60,000 nucleotides of DNA from Hydractinia symbiolongicarpus. Taxonomy: Eukaryota; Cnidaria; Hydrozoa; Anthoathecata; Hydractiniidae. Shown piece by piece: positions 11,990 through 22,415 of this stretch. Position numbers and translations under genes: made by a program. Each line of letters opens with the position of its first letter. The stretch's first letter is position 1. The notes under the pieces were generated by a model that worked only from the letters and a program-made list of their open reading frames with translations, ran no database searches and was not told the origin of the DNA. The stretch covers positions 8,744,001 to 8,804,000 of the forward strand of contig NC_079881.1 of assembly GCF_029227915.1 (NCBI RefSeq). The letters run 5' to 3'.

Positions 11990-14595
11990 GTTTTCCTTTC
12001 TGTTCTTTCGTTTTCTTTATTTTGCTCCAATCAATGGATGTCCTCTTGCTTGTCAGCCAAATTTTTCGTCAACGGATTGGGCAATCAGTCATCGTAATTG
12101 ACTAATTAATTAACCTTCCTTTCTGCCAAAGAAATAGCTGACACAATTACGTGTTTATCTTGAGATTTTATTGCAAATAAAAGTTTATTTGTTAACTTTA
12201 CCAATTACGCTTGGATCGGAAATGTTATAGGCAGTTATAATAACACTACGAAACCGCAGTTGCTAAAGTGCGTGGGTAAAACATTAGAAGTGTTTGTTTT
12301 CTTCATATTAGCCTACGTAATTACCTTTGTTCAACCTACAAATAATTTTATTATGCTGTTAGAAGCAGTGTCATTAATTATCAAGTTAAATCAGGATAAA
12401 CATGACAGAATTAATAGTTTGACGTATATCACTTAGTACGTTCCGTTAAGTCTAGGAATTTTTGTAAGGATATCCTTTTACTGCCAAAATGAACATCGGT
12501 GAAGTAATTATAGGGTAACGTACACATTATAGAACATTTTATATATCTATATTATTCATACAATTGTTTCAAGTAAGTACCTTTTACCTTCTCGTGCAAG
12601 TAAATACCTTTTACCTTCTCGTTATATTTCATCTTTTTTCTTAATTTTAGCAACCTAACCTAGCTAAACTTTCAAAAACTTGGCATATATTACCATCATA
12701 TGCTTTTTTGAAAGATTACTCTGCATTTTTAAACTTCGTGGGGTCACCTAAATGGCTGTATACAAACCTTGAACATACTAATGCTGAGCTAATGTGGAAG
12801 ATCGAAGGTAGCTTTATGCAGTATATGGATTTATACATAGGCTGTAAACCTGGTTAACCCACCTTCTTCCTGTTTATCCTTTTATCTCGTGATATGCAGC
12901 AGCCAATGGTTTAAGGTCAACGTAACTAACTACCTGTTTATCACATACGGTTCAGATGGATTGTTGATTCTAAAGCAAACAAGTCTTACAAATTTGAAGC
13001 ATAATCAAAAGGTTTTGAAAATGTTAGGTTTTTGTTCCAAATATGCAAGGTCTTACGGTATCTGTTGCTTCTAAAGCAAAACAAACAAACTATTTGTTTA
13101 GTGCCAATTGTCGAAATATCGCAATGTTTGGAAGCTTGCATGACCTTGTTTCATAAATGGTAAATGTTTACTCATGACGGAATGACCAATACAGTTAAGC
13201 CATGGGGTCTTCCATTTCAATCTTTTTATGATTGCATCTCAATTAAACACAGGGAACGTCTGCAGTGAATTTAATAGAACAATAATAATAATGATAATAA
13301 TAAAAAAATGTTATTTTGACATATTATCCTATAAAAAGATATGGTATAATAACATTGAAACGCTCAATATGGAGAATGAAGTACATTGAATTGGAATATT
13401 TATTGTAGAAAAGACAATAGGACACAGTACAGTTCATCTATAGCCCTACACCCGGAGTGCGTCTCATAGCAATAGTTATATGGTTCTTCTAAAAATGATG
13501 CTCTTTAAGGAATTCAAGAATCTTACTGCCAAATACAAAATAAAGAAAAAAATTCTTCGTTTCCAGTAGATACATTAAAAAAAGGAAAACAAATGTCTAC
13601 TTCACCTTTTCAACATTATATTCAAGTTGCACAAAATACAAAGGACATATAGGCACTGACATTAGCCTTTATTATCCGTCAGTTCATATTCTTATGTCCA
13701 AAATAGTAGTTTTTCCCAAATGGGTTACCTTAGTCTTTTACTGTTAAAGGCCGGAAGAGGCTGTTACAAGAGTTTGAAACTGTTATATGTGATATGGCTC
13801 ACTTGGTTCATATAAAGGCCTCACACATAGATTGAGGAGTTGGTTGATGGTAATAAACCGTTCATTGTATTAAAGTGTGGGCGAATATGGTGAATTTCTT
13901 GATAAATGATCGTTACATTGTTGAATTGCAACAGCCTTTGTGTTTCTAATGAATCTGCTTTATATTTGAGGGCCGCTAATTAACTTCCTTTTCTTCTTTA
14001 AGTACCAATTAAGCTCAGCAATAATCTGATGGCTTCTTCTTGGACATCAAAATTTGTCGAGCGTACCACAGTTTAAAAGATATTAGATGATATTAAAGGA
14101 CATTAGAAGATGTTGTAACATAAGATAATCGTACGGCAAAAGCGCTCAGGGATGTCATTTTGTGGGCATTCAAGTTTTGATGTATGTAATTACATCAATG
14201 TATCCTTCCATGTATCCGTCCTGGCATTTGACAGTGTCTCTTCCTTTTCGTCATCGGGGTTTCCCGGTTTGGTTGGACAATATTACCTGTCGGATCTCCT
14301 AACAGTAACTGTGGTGAACAAAGAGAAGTCACAAGTAAGGTTACAAGTAACAATAGCTAATGATGAAGGTGTTTATTCTTTGCAAACTAATCATCAGAAA
14401 AACTTGGAAGAAACATCTATTTCGCCTTTATTTACTATGCAAAGTTGTCCTCTGTTCTCTTTTAATGAATTTGGTTAACATATTTCATTGATAATCACAG
14501 TTAGGTTATTGTTACCGCCTTAAACAACTAAATAGTTCACTTCAATGCGTTTTAACTTTCATAATTTTTTGGTACTCTTTAACTTGCATGATTTT
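11990..14595. other. Intergenic stretch without a supported gene
   Basis: No coding region is convincing. A short tandem repeat (accttttaccttctcgt twice, about 12581-12622) and an ATA-rich run (about 13281-13310) are present. A plus-strand open frame at 14152-14478 has no recognisable motif. Confidence 0.45.
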
Positions 14596-14940
14596 CTAAA
14601 AAAAGCTAAGGATCATCAGAACGTTTTGAGATGTCTGGTTTTGCAAAATCCTTTTTTTATCCTTACAACTACGCTCGTGAGTTTTTATCGTTTGGATGCA
14701 ATGATCACCTGACAGTACCTCAGGTATACTCTCGTCAATTTCAGTCATTCTTTTTCTCAGATTATTTCGAAACGAATGCTCAAACAACATGAGTACAAAA
14801 GGGCCGTACGCAACGCATATACAGACAAAAATGAGATTCCTGATCATAGCTGTAGGAATGAGCACATTATTAGACAACAAGAAAACTAAAAAACCCAAAA
14901 ATACTATAGACAGAATTACTGATATCAATAGTATTTCCTA
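14596..14940 (-). pseudogene. Two-transmembrane fragment, GPCR-like C-terminus (uncertain)
   Basis: The frame has two hydrophobic helices (FLGFLVFLLSNNV and RNLIFVCICVAYGPFVLML) followed by a basic segment FRNNLRKRM and a polar tail. This order, TM6, TM7 with a proline four residues after a small residue, then an amphipathic basic helix, resembles the C-terminus of a class A G-protein-coupled receptor. The NPxxY motif is not intact. There is an in-frame stop just upstream and no clear TM1-5 follows, so this is at best a relic or a lone last exon. Confidence 0.22.
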
Positions 14941-14999
14941 TCAACTTCCAAAAAAATCTTTAACCGCGCTTCAGAAAACGAATATTTAGAAAAAGTGCA

Positions 15000-16100
15000 A
15001 AATGGTATAAGTAAAACGTAACAGAAAGAGAACTTTTATACAATGGAAAGTTTTTAATCAATCTATTCTTTCCATCTAGGCTCGTAAAAAGTTAATTTCT
15101 TTAATTGCCGTGATTTTATTGATTGATTCCGATCCTTTAGTTGTCCCTCCAAATAATATAATAGCTAAATATGATATCGATTATTGCCCGTCAAATTGAA
15201 TTGTAGCTATCGCAACGTGGCGTAGAATAAACCCGCTTTTTCATATAATGGTAATATATTATTTAACGATAATGACTAAACAGATCAGTGGTAATTTAAA
15301 GACATTTTTGGCTATTTCTCACGATGGACGATAATTGATAATTAAGTCCATCATATTAACATGTTGTATGTGTAGTTTTCTTGTTTAGTTTACTTGTGCA
15401 CAGTTATACCTTCAAGGAAACAATATGGAGAAGGTTTGTTTAGTGTCAAACACGAAATAATTTTTACGTACGGTTTGGTTTTAAATGTACGTATTACTTA
15501 ATTTAGTGGGCATTTATTCGGGAAATTATTTTTTCCTGTTATAGTGTAAACAAACACGAAAGGTAGACACTAGACTGAGTGGAGTAACACAAATCCTAAG
15601 AAAGTTCTTAACTCTGAAGGAAAAACAGACAGAGACCAAAAGAGAAAGAAAAGTATAATCAGGAGAAAGTAAAAGACGAAATCAGGCTACAAGTATCTGC
15701 TATTAGGGAGAAGAGAAAAAAGTGTAATTTTTTTATTTTATTTATTTATTTATTTATCCTTTATTCGGCTTCCATTAGATTCAAATGGTTCTTCTGCGTA
15801 AACTAAAAATGTATATACGAATTATTTAATGAATTTAAGTTAAAATAAAAAGGTCGAAATTTTCACTTCGAAGACCTGTGAGTTGTGTAGTAATTGTAAC
15901 AAAGTGGTCATTTAAGCATTCAGGATCAGCTTTAATTCTTTTTTCGGTAGGATTCAGAATACGATGTATCTGCCACACTTCCTTTGAGTTTCTTTATGAT
16001 AAAGTTTCTGTAAAGAATTCTTTTTTAGCAGTTTTAATAACATGTTTGAGTTCTTTTTTCTTGGAGATTTATTCACCCCGTTGACCAGTGTCATTCATAA
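15000..16100. other. Intergenic stretch, no supported gene
   Basis: AT-rich, with a (TTTA)n-like run at about 15731-15760. The open frames here have no recognisable motif. Confidence 0.4.
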
Positions 16101-16104
16101 GAGC

Positions 16105-16374
16105 TCAAACCTCCAAAAGTTCTCCCTGTACAGTTTGAATTTGCTGATCTGTAATCCCTGCCGCTAATGGACGTGTTAACCTTTTTAGGGGTGCATGGTG
16201 GTTAATGCAACAGACTAACAGTTGATTAAAGATCTCTAGCTTTTCATTGGCGTTATGGAAACAATAAATGATGCTAAAAGGATGTTTACTGACATCATTA
16301 CAGATTTCTGATAGGTCCAAGTATTTCTCGTTCTTCAACCATTTAAAACGATTTTCAAATTTCTTACGTTTCAA
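16105..16374 (-). pseudogene. Non-LTR retrotransposon (LINE) fragment, endonuclease/RT linker
   Basis: The frame contains FNQLLVCCINHHAPLKRLTR preceded by a lysine/arginine-rich stretch and SIIYCFHNANEKLEIFN. This matches the segment between the endonuclease and reverse transcriptase of CR1/L2/Jockey-type LINEs, which typically reads ...KLxxFNxLFxxCINEHAPLKR.... It is only 89 codons with no RT motifs after it, so it is a truncated relic. Confidence 0.6.
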
Positions 16375-17243
16375 ATTTTGAATTACTATATACGGGGTAT
16401 CGTGATCTTAAATTGAGTCGCACGGTAGTACACTATTACTAGGGCAGTGTCCACACTGGTGCGACCGCTGCGTGCATCAATTTTTCGGTTCAAATAAATA
16501 AGTTTTTTTGCGAATGGTCATATACATCATCACTTTTGTTGAAGGCCAATTTATATGTATATATATTACAGATATTTATTATTGACTGCCTTTCAACCTA
16601 TTTGTATACCTGAATCAGTTGAATATGCTGCTGGTTCCATACTTTCTATGCAAGAACTTATCCTATTTTCTGCAAAAGCTTGCATATGCGCAGCAGTTGG
16701 AAAAGTGGTACGCTACGATAGGTGACCAATTTGCAATACCGCGAAATTCATTTTTCCATCGTTCAGTACGGATAGGGCAGGTTAACTATTCATTGGAAAA
16801 TTTTTGGCCATGAAAAAACAGAATATAATGCGCGGGAAGAGGCCACATTGCGTAGTTACTTTTCAGCATTGGAAATTGACGAAGCATGGTATAACAAAAC
16901 CAAACGTACTTTTTGTTTTTAAAGTAAATATTTACAATGTGAAAATAAAGAAAAGTCACATACCTATCAAAATAATAACAAAAAATAGAGAGCAAAAAAG
17001 TGTTTGATCTTTATGTGTTAGACCAGCTATCAACATGATATAAAAAGAGTTTTCATATAAAAGCTGTAATAGAAAATTAACGAGAAACGAAGTGTTGGAT
17101 CATGATCTCTCAAATCAGCTCAATTTCTACAACTGACAAATTGGTACATATATAGCATGAAATAAGCAGTTTTCACAGTCCTACGGCAATAATAACACAA
17201 GTAGTACAAAAAAAAAGCCATAGTGGAATCATCTTCGAATAGT

Positions 17244-18290
17244 TCATTTTTTATGCATGGTCATTTTGCTAACTTTTTGACCTTTGGTGATAACAAAATC
17301 AACATCTGTGAGATTCAACAAATCGGATCGCAGTTTCACCTCATCCGCAATTTCTTCGCCGAAATATTCTTCAAGGACTTCTCTGTAAGCAGTTACGGTT
17401 AAAGCAACATATTCGTTACGCATATCCAAAACAACACATATTTGGCAGCAATTCGGTTGCTGCTTTAAATGAGTGACTGAGAAATCTCGACCACAGTGAA
17501 CATTGGTGCAGGTTGCCAAACCAGTTCCTGGACGAATATCTACTTTTCCCTTACATATTTTGCATTGTAAGAAGGTTTTCACGACAATACTCTCAATAAC
17601 GGGACAACATACGATCATTTCCTTAGGCGGTGTTGCTGTAGAATCTTTTTGCGCTACAGACTCATCAAATTGTACATCCAACGCTTCTGTTAAAAAGCAA
17701 ATGATTGTCGAATAATTGGTTGTAAGAACCAGCTCTTCATTGAAGGTCTTGGTTGACGCATTTGCTATTTGAATCAATTGGAATTCCTTAACAATTTCCA
17801 ATAAATCAGCCCAAATAGTGATCTTCAATGTTCTCGTACCATCACTAAAGATGCCCTCTCTCATTCTATCCTGGCGATTTTTACCCTGCTTCGTGTACAC
17901 TTGACATGTTTCTTCTGAAGTGAATTTTATTTGACCAACCACTGATGTCACTAAACCATCATCATCTATATCAGCTAAACGCACTGCATCAGCATCGTTC
18001 AAATCAAAGCCAATGGCATCTGATGCTGGTGAGATGACCGAGTATGCATTGAAGAAGAAAAGATCTTTGCTAGGTACAAGTTTCGCAAGTAATATTGGAG
18101 TTTTGTCATGAAAAGCATCCAATATTTTCTGTCTAAAGATTTTGATATTTTTGTGGTTGCTAACCAAAATTTTCTTGAAGTTCGTAGGACCACTTTTGAT
18201 GAAAATGAAAAAGTAATCACGGGTTTTCTGTTGGTTTTGTTTGATGGGTGAAAACGATGCGACAAAGCCAGTTATGTCTAAAAAAGAGGA
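17244..18290 (-). CDS. RPA1-like single-strand DNA-binding protein of a Helitron
   Basis: The frame runs from about 18290 (before DITGFVASFSPIK) to the stop at 17244. It has an OB-fold N-terminal region typical of the replication protein A large subunit carried by Helitron transposons, a second OB-like region with TLKITIWADL (the W..L strand of RPA DBD folds), and near the C-terminus a CKIC...C....C zinc-ribbon pattern (CKICKGKVDI, then CTNVHC) as in RPA DBD-C. In Helitrons this protein is believed to coat the displaced single strand. A TAA lies immediately upstream, so the true start or an upstream exon is unclear. It sits about 250 bp downstream of the DUF6570-like frame on the same strand. 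Confidence 0.65.
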   Translation of the reverse strand, partial: SSFLDITGFVASFSPIKQNQQKTRDYFFIFIKSGPTNFKKILVSNHKNIKIFRQKILDAFHDKTPILLAKLVPSKDLFFFNAYSVISPASDAIGFDLNDADAVRLADIDDDGLVTSVVGQIKFTSEETCQVYTKQGKNRQDRMREGIFSDGTRTLKITIWADLLEIVKEFQLIQIANASTKTFNEELVLTTNYSTIICFLTEALDVQFDESVAQKDSTATPPKEMIVCCPVIESIVVKTFLQCKICKGKVDIRPGTGLATCTNVHCGRDFSVTHLKQQPNCCQICVVLDMRNEYVALTVTAYREVLEEYFGEEIADEVKLRSDLLNLTDVDFVITKGQKVSKMTMHKK

Positions 18291-18540
18291 GCATTATACA
18301 GGATTAGTTTGCTTGTACAGAATCAGGGATTTTTTATTCACAGAATACAGAGAATCGTCAACTTCATCTGTGTGTAAAATTTTTCTCAATATGTACCTTG
18401 AGATTATTGCAGTATTGTTTCAAGATTTTTTCAGATACAATTTTGTTTTTTATAAGCAACTCGTTTATGGGCAACTGAACTTGATTTCAAAAAGTATTAA
18501 GCAACTTCAGTTCTTGACAATTCCAAACATAAGCAACTGT

Positions 18541-19221
18541 CTAAATTAGTATTGCACATGAATAATTCAAAGCCCAAGAGAAACGCACTATTTTCGTCTT
18601 CGTGGGCCGAAATTGTGCAATGCTTTCATTTTCTACAACAGGACCTCTGTCGACAGGATGTTGCATTTCATCATCATCATCATCATGTATAACCACATCA
18701 TTAAAGTTTGATATATCACCATCTTCTGGCAATTCAATTATTCTAGAATTATCTATTATTACATCATGATAAAGAGGATTGTTTTCAACTAACCAATGCA
18801 ATGCATGAAGAACTTTTAGGCGACGGACACTTAAATCTCTAGACTGAAAATCTGTTTTTTTCGAAACAAGTCTGATGACAGGAAGATCTTCAGGACAGTT
18901 GGGAAGCCTGGTTGCAACTGTCTGAACATTTGAAGGAAAAGTAATAACATGTCCTTTGTATGCTCGCTGTCCACCTCTAGGTTTACAGTACACATTCATT
19001 ACTGGAAAGGCCCGCGCAATCAACATTTCCTCAATTTGTGTTAAACCATACAATTCTTGTGGTACGCACGAAGGCACCATGTTATTTTCACTGCTGAATT
19101 TCCGGGGTTCTATTTTATCTCTTTTGCAACGGCCACAAATATTTCCTGTAATTCCGCACCAAACCTCATAACAAATTTTACACTGATTCAATTGAAGGTT
19201 ATTCGTTTTTGTGAAATTCAA
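18541..19221 (-). CDS. Helitron N-terminal (DUF6570-like) protein region, truncated
   Basis: The start has a zinc-finger-like cluster (CKICYEVWCG, then CGRCKRD). It is followed by PQELYGLTQIEEMLIARAFP and PRGGQRAYKGHVITFP, which are signatures of the DUF6570 region found at the N-terminus of animal Helitron/Helentron proteins, upstream of the Helitron-like N domain, Rep and helicase. About 160 residues in, the frame becomes acidic (DDDDDE) and stops. No Rep (HUH) or helicase motif follows in the remaining 0.3 kb before the RPA-like gene. It overlaps the upstream protease frame by 23 bp in another frame, so the two were probably one polyprotein that was frameshifted. Confidence 0.6.
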   Translation of the reverse strand: MNFTKTNNLQLNQCKICYEVWCGITGNICGRCKRDKIEPRKFSSENNMVPSCVPQELYGLTQIEEMLIARAFPVMNVYCKPRGGQRAYKGHVITFPSNVQTVATRLPNCPEDLPVIRLVSKKTDFQSRDLSVRRLKVLHALHWLVENNPLYHDVIIDNSRIIELPEDGDISNFNDVVIHDDDDDEMQHPVDRGPVVENESIAQFRPTKTKIVRFSWALNYSCAILI

Positions 19222-20356
19222 ATATCAGGTTAAAGGCATTATCAGTAAATTCAGAAGCCATACTGGTGGGAGAAGAATTTTCAGCATTTAAATTTTGATG
19301 ACCTGTTATAATATGCTCTGCATAATAAGTCACAACACTTTCACTATGATTCATATCATGCCTTTCAAATGAATTCTCATCAGGTGTAGAATTATCAACT
19401 AGTGCAGCTTTACAGTAATTATGATCATTGCAAACTACACCACCAAAATTTGTTACAGAATCCAAACTGTTTGTGTCACACGTTGCATAATCAACGAGAC
19501 AGTAACAAAAAAAGAACCAGCCATCCGGATATTTCAGTAACAATTCCGAAAAAGTTGTGAAGATTTCTGTTTGCCTACTCAAATCATCTATATACATCCA
19601 TGAATTCTGAAAAGTAACACATGTCGTAAAATGCCTATTTTTATTTTTCACTGCACCTGAAAGTTTATACCGCAAACCACCCACTTCAATGATGGTCTGT
19701 ATTTTCAACTGATTCTGCATTTCATTGGAAAACTCAATGAACAAAACTGTTGCTGGGGTGGTCAAAGCATTTGGCACACTAGTACGTTCTCCACACAGAG
19801 GACAAACAATCTTAGTGACAAAAAAATTATGTTCAAATAAATACATATGCCAATTGTCATTGAAATGAGCAAGTGGAAGAGATCTATAATTGGACTCGTA
19901 TTGTACGAAACTGCACATCGAACCGCATATAATCCTCCCACAACACTCGCAACAATCATTATATTGAAAAGATGTGATAAATAATGCTTTTTCAGAATCA
20001 TTCAAAGATCCAAACACTGATTCCTGAAAAATTTCTGAGAACTGAGCATTGCAGTCCCTCCTACGAAATGAGGGACATCTTGATTGTATCAAAGTCCAAA
20101 TGGGATCCCTAACATTATAGGCGATCAAGTCGTAAATTAGTGAAAGATCAGTGACATTAGAAGATAGATGTTGGTCATATTTGACACATGTGTCATATAT
20201 TTTGTGACAGAAATGTGTCATATCTGGATGAATATTTTTCAGATATGGATAAAAAACATAGCAACACAACTCTAAAAATGTGTCTATTGCACAGCTGTAT
20301 ATACCTGGACTTTTAAGGACCGCATTCAAGAGATGGTAGCGCTGAGAAATGAACAT
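19199..20356 (-). CDS. USP/C19-like cysteine protease domain of a Helitron polyprotein
   Basis: 385 codons. Near the N-terminus is GIYSCAIDTFLEL with Cys22 in the position of the nucleophile of ubiquitin-specific-protease-like domains. Two CxxC pairs (CCECCG at 135-140 and CPLCGE at 185-190) look like the zinc-ribbon insert. The end has GGLRYKLSGAVKNKNRHF and YIDDL, giving His242 and Asp257/258 as the likely catalytic His/Asp. Such protease domains are fused to the front of Helitron proteins in many cnidarian and other animal genomes. The frame ends ...FEFHKNE and overlaps the next Helitron frame. The family assignment is by motif recall; activity is not shown. Confidence 0.6.
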   Translation of the reverse strand: MFISQRYHLLNAVLKSPGIYSCAIDTFLELCCYVFYPYLKNIHPDMTHFCHKIYDTCVKYDQHLSSNVTDLSLIYDLIAYNVRDPIWTLIQSRCPSFRRRDCNAQFSEIFQESVFGSLNDSEKALFITSFQYNDCCECCGRIICGSMCSFVQYESNYRSLPLAHFNDNWHMYLFEHNFFVTKIVCPLCGERTSVPNALTTPATVLFIEFSNEMQNQLKIQTIIEVGGLRYKLSGAVKNKNRHFTTCVTFQNSWMYIDDLSRQTEIFTTFSELLLKYPDGWFFFCYCLVDYATCDTNSLDSVTNFGGVVCNDHNYCKAALVDNSTPDENSFERHDMNHSESVVTYYAEHIITGHQNLNAENSSPTSMASEFTDNAFNLIFEFHKNE

Positions 20357-20470
20357 TTTTTAGACGAGTTTCACTTTACTGAACAATCAAATATGAGTGA
20401 AGCTTTCATGCTCGTTCGAGCCTTCACGCTCATCCGTTGAAGTAAAAATTCTATAATAATTCTACTTACT

Positions 20471-20591
20471 TGTGAAAATACCGCCACCACAAACACGTGC
20501 TTATAGTAAAGTTCGTTTCGAAAGAGAGAGATGTGAAAATACCGCCACCACAAACACGTGCTTATAGTAAAGTTCGTTTCGAAAGAGAGAG
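20471..20591. repeat. Perfect 60-bp repeat, twice, period 61
   Basis: The stretch starting tgtgaaaataccgccacc and ending cgaaagagagag occurs at 20471-20530 and 20532-20591, separated by one base. It lies just upstream of the Helitron protease frame. Confidence 0.9.
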
Positions 20592-20787
20592 AATTGAACA
20601 GCAGCGTGCACACTTGTTCTTTCAAGGGCAGTCTGCTGCTCATCATATGATGGCGAAGCCAGCAAATCTTCAACTGTTTTCAGCTGTATCTCCATCATTC
20701 CGCGACCTTTACATTCAACATGGGACCACAGCTACGAACGCAGAAATTTTTTGCAAGAAAGACTACGCACCCAGGGCCTCCGGGAGT

Positions 20788-20805
20788 GACCGCCTTCAGG
20801 CGGTC
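20788..20805. other. GC-rich hairpin
   Basis: gaccgcc, ttca, ggcggtc form a perfect 7-bp stem with a 4-base loop in otherwise AT-rich DNA. The outer bases agtgac and gtcact extend the symmetry with a gap. It could be the end structure of the neighbouring Helitron or of a second element. CTAA followed by T lies 24 bases further right (20829-20832). Confidence 0.5.
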
Positions 20806-20832
20806 CATAAGTCACTTTGTTGGCGTTGCTAA

Positions 20833-21740
20833 TAAGATGATCGATAAGAGTTTTTGATTTTCTGGTCAGCGAAAATATGTGTTGATGTAATCCAAACATT
20901 TGTAATAATATTGAAGATACTATTTTGGTTTGTCTGTTCAGTATTCATAGAAGGATCTCCCGAAACGTCGCCTACTAAACTATCATGTTCAAGAAATGAT
21001 AAACTTTCCACAGTAATATTTGTAAGATATCTCTATATTTTATTGTGGCTGGGTTATCGGCGTCGTAAAGATGTCAGAGTCCCCAGTAATAAAAACGAAA
21101 ACATTTTTTAATCCAAATTATAACCTGGGACTTGAATGTAATTTTTTTGCTGTTTACTATTTTTCAACCATGTTACTGAAATAGTGCTTATGTGAAAGTT
21201 CATACTGTTCAGCGTAACATAAAATTCATCAAGCATTGAAGAAAGTGACTGAGCGTTCAGATGAGCCAACGTTGTGTTGTGAGTTGATTGATTTATTTTT
21301 ATCTTTGTGTGTACAGTAAGTGTTTTTGTTGCGAAGGATGAGAACCAGGTCCTGGTTTTTTTCCTACATCGCCGGAAAAAATTATGATAAAGTTGCTAAT
21401 GAAATACTGTAATAAAAAATACTTCCCTTTGATCGCTTTACTTTCGCTTTCTTATGAGACCTTTTAGGTGTCTTTTCCACGCTTCTCATTATACCTGTCA
21501 CCTCCCAAGAGTTTGCATTTAGAAGGGTAATTAAAGCCAAAAGTGTAAATAAAAGTTCAAACATTTTCGTATGGTTTCTATATGATACTTTAGAAGAGCT
21601 AAAAATGCATTTTGATGTGTAAAAAATATAAACATAAAATTCGTCTGTATAACCATAAAACCAGGATTAAATCCAAAAGTTAATACACCGCCACACAGCA
21701 TGCAATTATCTATATGTTATTTCTGTCATTGTTTTTATTC
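20833..21740. other. Intergenic stretch, no supported gene
   Basis: AT-rich, with no motif in the short open frames on either strand. Confidence 0.4.
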
Positions 21741-21825
21741 GTGCTGTGACTGTCGGTGTTGTAACTGTCGGTGTTTTTACTGTCGCTTTTGTGAGTGCCA
21801 ATGTTGTGAGTGCCGTTGTTGTAAC
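21741..21825. repeat. 15-bp minisatellite, about six units
   Basis: Units such as gtgctgtgactgtcg, gtgttgtaactgtcg and atgttgtgagtgccg follow one another in a fixed 15-base register with substitutions only. Confidence 0.8.
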
Positions 21826-22145
21826 TTTTTATAATTTAGAATTTGCACCTTTGACATTTTGTGTAAGATTTTAAGAACATCTTTTTTGTATATCCACTGC
21901 TGACGTTAGAAAAACATCTAAATCACCCTATTTTTTCAATGGCCTTTCGCCTAAGTGGATTCTTCCACGGGCCTTATCGACTAGTCTCTTATAATAATAC
22001 AGAGACTGTTTCTGCCTGTTTGTAACAGGCAAAGTGGATAAGCTCATTTAAGTTAACTCTTTAAATGACATGTTCATGTGAACGTAGGTTAATACTTTAA
22101 AGAAACATATACATGGTCGTTCAGCATATATATTTTTATGTAATA

Positions 22146-22177
22146 TTTCGACCTCCGTATTTGAGGTCTTCATCAGA
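22146..22177 (-). ncRNA. Hammerhead-ribozyme-like core
   Basis: Read on the minus strand, the segment holds CTGATGA, one A, then a 6-bp stem (GACCTC, loop AAATACG, GAGGTC) followed by GAAA and TATTA. CUGAUGA plus a stem plus GAAA is the conserved core of type I hammerhead ribozymes, which are known at the ends of Penelope-like elements. The extra A before the stem departs from the canonical core and the flanking stems I and III were not verified. It may be an inactive copy. Confidence 0.45.
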
Positions 22178-22226
22178 CTATACAAAATTTTTTAACAATT
22201 GTCATTACATTGACATCAAATCGACG

Positions 22227-22415
22227 TTACTGCAACGACTTCCGTTTAAGGTACGCGAACATTGGCTTCCAGAATTTCGTCGTCACATACTGACCATCGT
22301 CTAGATTAAGACCATGTTCACTACGCGGTGACGTGTCCTGGAACTGTATTTCCAATGCATCGCGTACCTTACGATCAAATTTATTAAATGAAATGAAACT
22401 CCTGATGCGCTCCAC
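22227..22415 (-). pseudogene. Retroelement C-terminal fragment, probably Penelope-like
   Basis: The frame carries KVRDALEIQFQDTSPRSEHG and NLDDGQYVTTKFWKPM, a style of C-terminus seen in GIY-YIG-bearing Penelope-like retroelements of invertebrates. It ends shortly before a hammerhead-like motif on the same strand, which is the expected order. No reverse transcriptase motif is present upstream, so this is a 5'-truncated insertion inside the Helitron array. The family name rests on recall of similar sequences. Confidence 0.4.

Larger units (their letters stand above)
17244..20832 (-). mobile_element. Degenerate Helitron-type transposon lacking Rep/helicase
   Basis: Three same-strand frames in the order protease, DUF6570-like region and RPA-like protein define a Helitron-like element. 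The catalytic Rep/helicase core (several kb in full-length elements) is absent, so it must have been deleted. Upstream of the first frame (20371-20832) are a 61-bp tandem repeat and a GC-rich hairpin. The outer ends were not determined: no clean TC/CTRR pair could be placed. Confidence 0.55.

Noticed and set aside
14152-14478. 108-codon plus-strand frame
   Set aside because: No signal peptide, domain or splice-supported neighbours; probably chance.
16604-17007. Overlapping short frames on both strands
   Set aside because: No motif and mutually antisense; left unannotated.
20497-20832. 111-codon plus-strand frame as a gene
   Set aside because: It is created by the perfect 61-bp period tandem repeat and the GC hairpin; no recognisable domain.
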